A DNA stretch of 64,000 bases from Bradyrhizobium sp. dw_411. GTDB taxonomy: Bacteria; Pseudomonadota; Alphaproteobacteria; Rhizobiales; Xanthobacteraceae. The notes beneath the pieces were generated by a model. The model was not told the origin of the DNA, ran no database searches, and saw only the letters and a program-made list of their open reading frames with translations. A program made the translations under genes and the position numbers. Positions 60,677 to 64,000 of the stretch are shown piece after piece (within the stretch, counting starts at the first letter, position 1; every line of letters starts with the position of its first letter). Location of the stretch: NCBI RefSeq assembly GCF_018449695.1, contig NZ_JAAVUY010000017.1, positions 1 to 64,000 of the forward strand. The letters run 5' to 3'.

Positions 60677-60800
60677 CTCCAAGGAACAACATGGCCGCCA
60701 CTTGCCTGAAAAAACGGCATTTCCGGTAAAACGGGCAGGACTACTGTCTAAATCTTTACTCTTTTTTGCCTAAGTAGACGAAATTTTCGGGGGTTATCTA

Positions 60801-62894
60801 ATGCTGAACCGTCTGACGGTGTCGTCGCTGATCCAATCCGTCGTCGTATTGATGTCGACCTGTGTGATTGCACTGCTCTGCGTCAGCGCCTGGGATTCCT
60901 GGGACCGGCTCACCACGACCGGCCGGATCGCGGTGGTCGCGGACGCTTCATCGAATCTCTTCAAGGCGATGCACAATCTGCGCAGCGACCGGGCGACCAC
61001 CTCCCGCACCCTGAACGATGACGCGCTGGTGCAGCCGGACATCGATAAATATTTGCGCGAGGGACGCGATGCCCAGATGCCCGCAATGCGGGCCGCGGCC
61101 GCGGTGCTCGATTCCGTCGAATTCGCCGATCAGAAGACGCTGGCGCCGGAATTGAACCGGCTGATTCAGTCGATGACGGCGCTGGAAGCCGAGTCCTGGG
61201 ACGCGATGCACAAGCCGAAAGCTTCACGCCGCCCGGCGCTTGCCAAGGAATATATGGACGTCACCGGTGCGTTGCTCGAGACCATGGACAAGGTCTCGAT
61301 CCGGCTCGCCGCCGCCGTGAACCACAATGATGCAGTGATCGACCAGCTGCTGATGATCAAGCAGGTCGCCTGGCTGCTGCGCAACAGCGCCGGCGAAACC
61401 TCGCTGATGATATCGGTCGGGCTGGGATCCGGCCATGTCGCTGCCGACGCCCGTCAAACCTATACCAAACATATCGGCCGCGTCGAAGGCGCGTGGAACG
61501 CGCTCGAGACCGTGCAATCGGGAACGCAGTTGCCGCCGCAATTGGTCGAGGCGATGGCGCAGGCGAAGATCGCCTATTTCGATCCGCAATATCTGGGCCT
61601 TCGCGACCGGCTGCTGAACGCGCTGATATCAGGCGAAAAGCCTGAGATGACCGCCAGCCAGTGGAGCCCCTACACCGTCGGGCGTATGGGCGCGGCCGTC
61701 GCCGTCGCCGAACGCGCGCTGGATGCCGCGCGGGAGTATACGCGCGCCCAGCACGCCAAGGCCGAGCGCTCGCTGATCCTGCAACTGGTCCTGCTGGCTT
61801 CGGCGCTGGCGCTGACCGTCGGCACCATGATCGCGGTCACCCGTCGCGTGATCCGGCCGCTGCACACGATCCGCGACGCCATGTTGAAAGTGGCCGGCGG
61901 CGATCTGACCGTCGATACCGGATATGCGCAACGCCAGGACGAGATCGGCGCGCTCGCCGGCGCATTGGACACCTTCAAGCAGCAAGCCGTCGACAAGCTC
62001 CAGATCGAAGCGCAGGAGCGTGAACGCAACGCCGGCGCCACCGCGCGCCAGCGCGCCATCGAAACCTATGTCGGCGAATTCGAGACCATGGTGCGCCAGA
62101 CGCTGGGCCAACTGGATGACGCCTCCGGCCAGATGCGAACCACATCGGCGGATTTGTCGGCGGTTTCCAGCCAGACCAATACGCGGGTTCAGGTCGCCGA
62201 GCGGGCCTCTGGTGAAGCCTCGATGAGCGTCGAAAGCGTGGCTTCGGCCTCGGTCGAACTCAGTGCATCGATCGACGACATCAGCCGGCAGGCCTCGCAC
62301 GCCGCCGGGATCGCCAGCCGTGCGGTCAAAAGCGCGCAGGAGACCGATGGCACGGTGCAGGGGCTGGCCAAAACCGCCGGCCGGATCGGCGAGGTGGTCG
62401 GGTTGATCAATTCCATCGCCGCGCAGACCAACCTGCTGGCGCTGAATGCGACCATTGAGGCGGCCCGCGCCGGCGAAGCCGGCAGAGGCTTTGCCGTGGT
62501 GGCGTCCGAGGTCAAATCGCTGGCCAGCCAGACTGCGAAAGCGACCGACGAAATTTCCGAACAGATCGCCGACATCCAAAAAGTGGCCGGCGATGCGATC
62601 GACGCCATCAAAGGCATCGGCAGTATCATCGGCGAGGTCAACGAGGTCGCAACCGCGATCGCCGCCGCGGTCGAAGAACAGGGCGCCGCCACCCAGGAAA
62701 TCACGCGCAGCACGCAACATGCCGCGCAGGGCACCAAGAACGTCTCGGAGAATATCAGCGGCGTCAAAACCGACGCGGATGCGGCAGCCGCCGCAGCCGA
62801 CAACGTCAAACGCGCCTCGCAGACGCTGGAGACGCAGAGCCATCAGCTCGGCAGCCAGGTTACGGAGTTTCTGAGCAAGATTCGGGCGGCCTAG
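60801..62894 (+). CDS. Methyl-accepting chemotaxis protein
   Basis: A 697-aa receptor. TM1 (about 10-32, IQSVVVLMSTCVIALLCVSAW), a helical periplasmic sensor (about 35-320), TM2 (about 325-348), HAMP (about 350-402, VIRPLHTIRDAMLKVAGGDL) and a signalling domain (about 430-690) with the conserved hairpin tip QTNLLALNATIEAARAGEAG. No C-terminal CheR pentapeptide. The ligand is unknown. CGGGGG precedes the start. Confidence 0.93.
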   Translation: MLNRLTVSSLIQSVVVLMSTCVIALLCVSAWDSWDRLTTTGRIAVVADASSNLFKAMHNLRSDRATTSRTLNDDALVQPDIDKYLREGRDAQMPAMRAAAAVLDSVEFADQKTLAPELNRLIQSMTALEAESWDAMHKPKASRRPALAKEYMDVTGALLETMDKVSIRLAAAVNHNDAVIDQLLMIKQVAWLLRNSAGETSLMISVGLGSGHVAADARQTYTKHIGRVEGAWNALETVQSGTQLPPQLVEAMAQAKIAYFDPQYLGLRDRLLNALISGEKPEMTASQWSPYTVGRMGAAVAVAERALDAAREYTRAQHAKAERSLILQLVLLASALALTVGTMIAVTRRVIRPLHTIRDAMLKVAGGDLTVDTGYAQRQDEIGALAGALDTFKQQAVDKLQIEAQERERNAGATARQRAIETYVGEFETMVRQTLGQLDDASGQMRTTSADLSAVSSQTNTRVQVAERASGEASMSVESVASASVELSASIDDISRQASHAAGIASRAVKSAQETDGTVQGLAKTAGRIGEVVGLINSIAAQTNLLALNATIEAARAGEAGRGFAVVASEVKSLASQTAKATDEISEQIADIQKVAGDAIDAIKGIGSIIGEVNEVATAIAAAVEEQGAATQEITRSTQHAAQGTKNVSENISGVKTDADAAAAAADNVKRASQTLETQSHQLGSQVTEFLSKIRAA

Positions 62895-62902
62895 TTAAAG
62901 CT

Positions 62903-62993
62903 CGTCATGCCCGGGCTTGACCCGGGCATCCATCACTCTTCAGAAACGTTTTTCGAAATTGATGGATTGCCGGGTCAAGCCCGGCAATGACGG
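62903..62993. repeat. Intergenic palindrome, CGTCATGCCCGGGCTTGACC family (copy 4)
   Basis: CGTCATGCCCGGGCTTGACC...GGGCATCCATC on the left and GATGGATTGCCGGGTCAAGC...GGCAATGACG on the right, between the convergent chemoreceptor and DUF2865 genes. Confidence 0.88.
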
Positions 62994-62997
62994 GGAA

Positions 62998-63645
62998 TCA
63001 CTCCGTCGCTACTACCGGCACACGCTGATAACGCGCGCGCACCGCTTCCGAAGCCGGCGACAGGTTCAGCGACGCGCCGCGTTTGTCGGCACCACGGCCA
63101 GCGACCATCAGCCCGTTATTCCCGGCGACAATGTCACCCTTGCGAAGGGTCGGATCGTTTTCGACCGGGACCGGCGCGAGGCCGACCTGATCCTTGCCAT
63201 TACACGTGCAGCCCGCGACCATCTCGGTGCGATAGCGGAATGCATTGGGCAGTTCGGAATAGGGCTTTCCGGTCTCGGTCACGGCATTGTCGATGCTGCT
63301 GCCATAGACCACCTTGGTATCGCCGGCCGGGCAGAAGCTGTTGCAGGAAGCCACCCGGCTCTGATTGTCGGAGGCCGTAATCGGGAAATAGCGCCCGTCG
63401 CAACCACGCACGCAATAGGCCAGAGAGCCGCCGGAATAATTGGCGCGCGGACGCGGGAGAAAACTTTCCTGGCCGGAATTGCTACCTTCGCCGGCAAACG
63501 GCAGCGGGGTCGAGGGAGCCGGCGGTCGGGCGAACGCGCCGAACAGGGCGGAGAGAAAATCCTCCGCCTGCGCCGCAGGCGCCGACATCGACGCGATCGA
63601 CAGCGCGGCCGCGCCTAACGCCAGTCTTGCTGATCTTCCGACCAT
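62998..63645 (-). CDS. Exported DUF2865 protein
   Basis: A 215-aa protein with a signal peptide (about 1-27, LALGAAALSIASMSAPAAQA). The Cys-rich core AYCVRGCDGRYFPI, CNSFCPAGDTKVVYGSSIDNAV and GCTCNGKDQVGL is the DUF2865 signature; six cysteines could form disulfides in the periplasm. Function unknown. It is downstream of an L,D-transpeptidase gene by 28 bp, suggesting a cell-envelope role. Confidence 0.88.
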   Translation of the reverse strand: MVGRSARLALGAAALSIASMSAPAAQAEDFLSALFGAFARPPAPSTPLPFAGEGSNSGQESFLPRPRANYSGGSLAYCVRGCDGRYFPITASDNQSRVASCNSFCPAGDTKVVYGSSIDNAVTETGKPYSELPNAFRYRTEMVAGCTCNGKDQVGLAPVPVENDPTLRKGDIVAGNNGLMVAGRGADKRGASLNLSPASEAVRARYQRVPVVATE

Positions 63646-63673
63646 GCTCGCCTCCCATGAAGGGGCTCTACCT

Positions 63674-64000
63674 TCAGTACAGCGACGAACCAGAAAGGTT
63701 CATCGCCTGACGGCCGGACGGTAGCGTTGTCACGACAGGACGCGCCTGCGCCGCGACCGGCCGGGTGGCAGCCGATCCAACGACCGTCCTGCTGGCCTCG
63801 AGATGCGGGGCGTTCTTCGGCAGCACCACCACTTTGGTGCCGACATCGACGCGGCTGAACAGGTCAGCGACGTCTTCATTGGTCAGGCGAATGCAGCCGG
63901 AGGAAACGAACGTCCCGATGGTCGAGGGATTATTGGTGCCGTGGATGCGATATTCGCTGGAGCCGAGATACATCGCCCGCGCACCGAGCGGATTGCCCGG
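63674..64000 (-). CDS. L,D-transpeptidase (YkuD), 5' part beyond the window
   Basis: The C-terminal 108 residues of an L,D-transpeptidase, which cross-links peptidoglycan through 3-3 bridges or attaches proteins to it. The catalytic signature is visible: GSSEYRIHGTN (His) and SSGCIRLTNEDV (Cys), with NPLGARAMYLG before it. The C-terminal tail is rich in Ala, Val, Pro and Thr. The gene runs off the right edge, so the N-terminus is not seen. Confidence 0.9.
   Translation of the reverse strand, partial: PGNPLGARAMYLGSSEYRIHGTNNPSTIGTFVSSGCIRLTNEDVADLFSRVDVGTKVVVLPKNAPHLEASRTVVGSAATRPVAAQARPVVTTLPSGRQAMNLSGSSLY

Overview
The window looks like chromosomal DNA of an alphaproteobacterium in the Bradyrhizobium / Rhodopseudomonas group (Nitrobacteraceae, Hyphomicrobiales). 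The reasons are the high GC content; families typical of that order (an RcdA/DUF1465 homologue, DUF1192, DUF4164, DUF2865, DUF459, a zinc-free L31 protein, a TfdA-alpha-like dioxygenase); an EcfG-type promoter; and many copies of the intergenic palindromes that litter Bradyrhizobium genomes. No plasmid, phage, IS, CRISPR, tRNA or rRNA feature was seen. Coding density is high and most genes are housekeeping or core metabolism. Family names come from recognising sequence motifs by eye, not from database searches.

Layout. 1-5.3 kb: galactarate dehydratase (garD), a secreted metallo-beta-lactamase-fold protein with a LolA-like N-terminal half, and a class III cyclase/TolB-like/TPR protein. 5.35-7.9 kb: the conserved DUF4164-zapA-6S RNA-fcl-ymdB block on the minus strand. 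8.2-17.7 kb: a plus-strand central-carbon block, tkt-gap-(44-aa membrane protein)-pgk-class II aldolase-class I aldolase-thiE-like-Sel1 protein-inositol monophosphatase. 17.7-18.45 kb: a HigBA/RelE-type toxin-antitoxin pair with a perfect 16-bp operator palindrome. 18.5-20.3 kb: a cyclopropane-synthase-like methyltransferase and a DUF1295 membrane protein. 20.5-22.5 kb: a MotA/ExbB-like and MotB/OmpA-like pair away from any flagellar genes. 22.7-28.1 kb: GNAT, ABC exporter, rpmE, rcdA, a candidate sRNA, DUF1192 and a quinone oxidoreductase.

28.2-36.7 kb: an EAL (c-di-GMP phosphodiesterase) protein, an orphan Bug/TctC binding protein, a diguanylate cyclase, galU and a lytic transglycosylase. 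36.9-43.5 kb: an SGNH-fold DUF459 protein lacking its Ser and His, CsbD, a TfdA-like dioxygenase, YqgE, a DsbD N-domain protein and a polysaccharide flippase. 43.6-46.2 kb: a patatin-bdhA operon and a CAP-domain lipoprotein. 46.4-58.0 kb: an almost complete assimilatory sulfate locus. It has the sulfate importer (sbp-cysT-cysW-cysA), the reduction and siroheme operon (cysG-DUF2849-cysI-DUF934-cysH), and the divergent cysD-cysNC. 58.2-64 kb: malate synthase G, a 51-aa membrane protein behind an EcfG-type promoter, a chemoreceptor, a DUF2865 protein and the 3' end of an L,D-transpeptidase gene.

The best-supported system is sulfur assimilation: import (Sbp-CysTWA), activation to APS/PAPS (CysD, CysNC), reduction to sulfite (CysH, APS-reductase type), reduction to sulfide (CysI), and siroheme for CysI (CysG). 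Two small conserved proteins of unknown function are translationally coupled into it, and no CysJ flavoprotein is present. No convincing wholly new multi-gene system was found. The most unusual items are the catalytically disarmed SGNH protein, the orphan stator-like pair, the small membrane protein inside the gap-pgk interval, and the candidate sRNA with anti-Shine-Dalgarno motifs.
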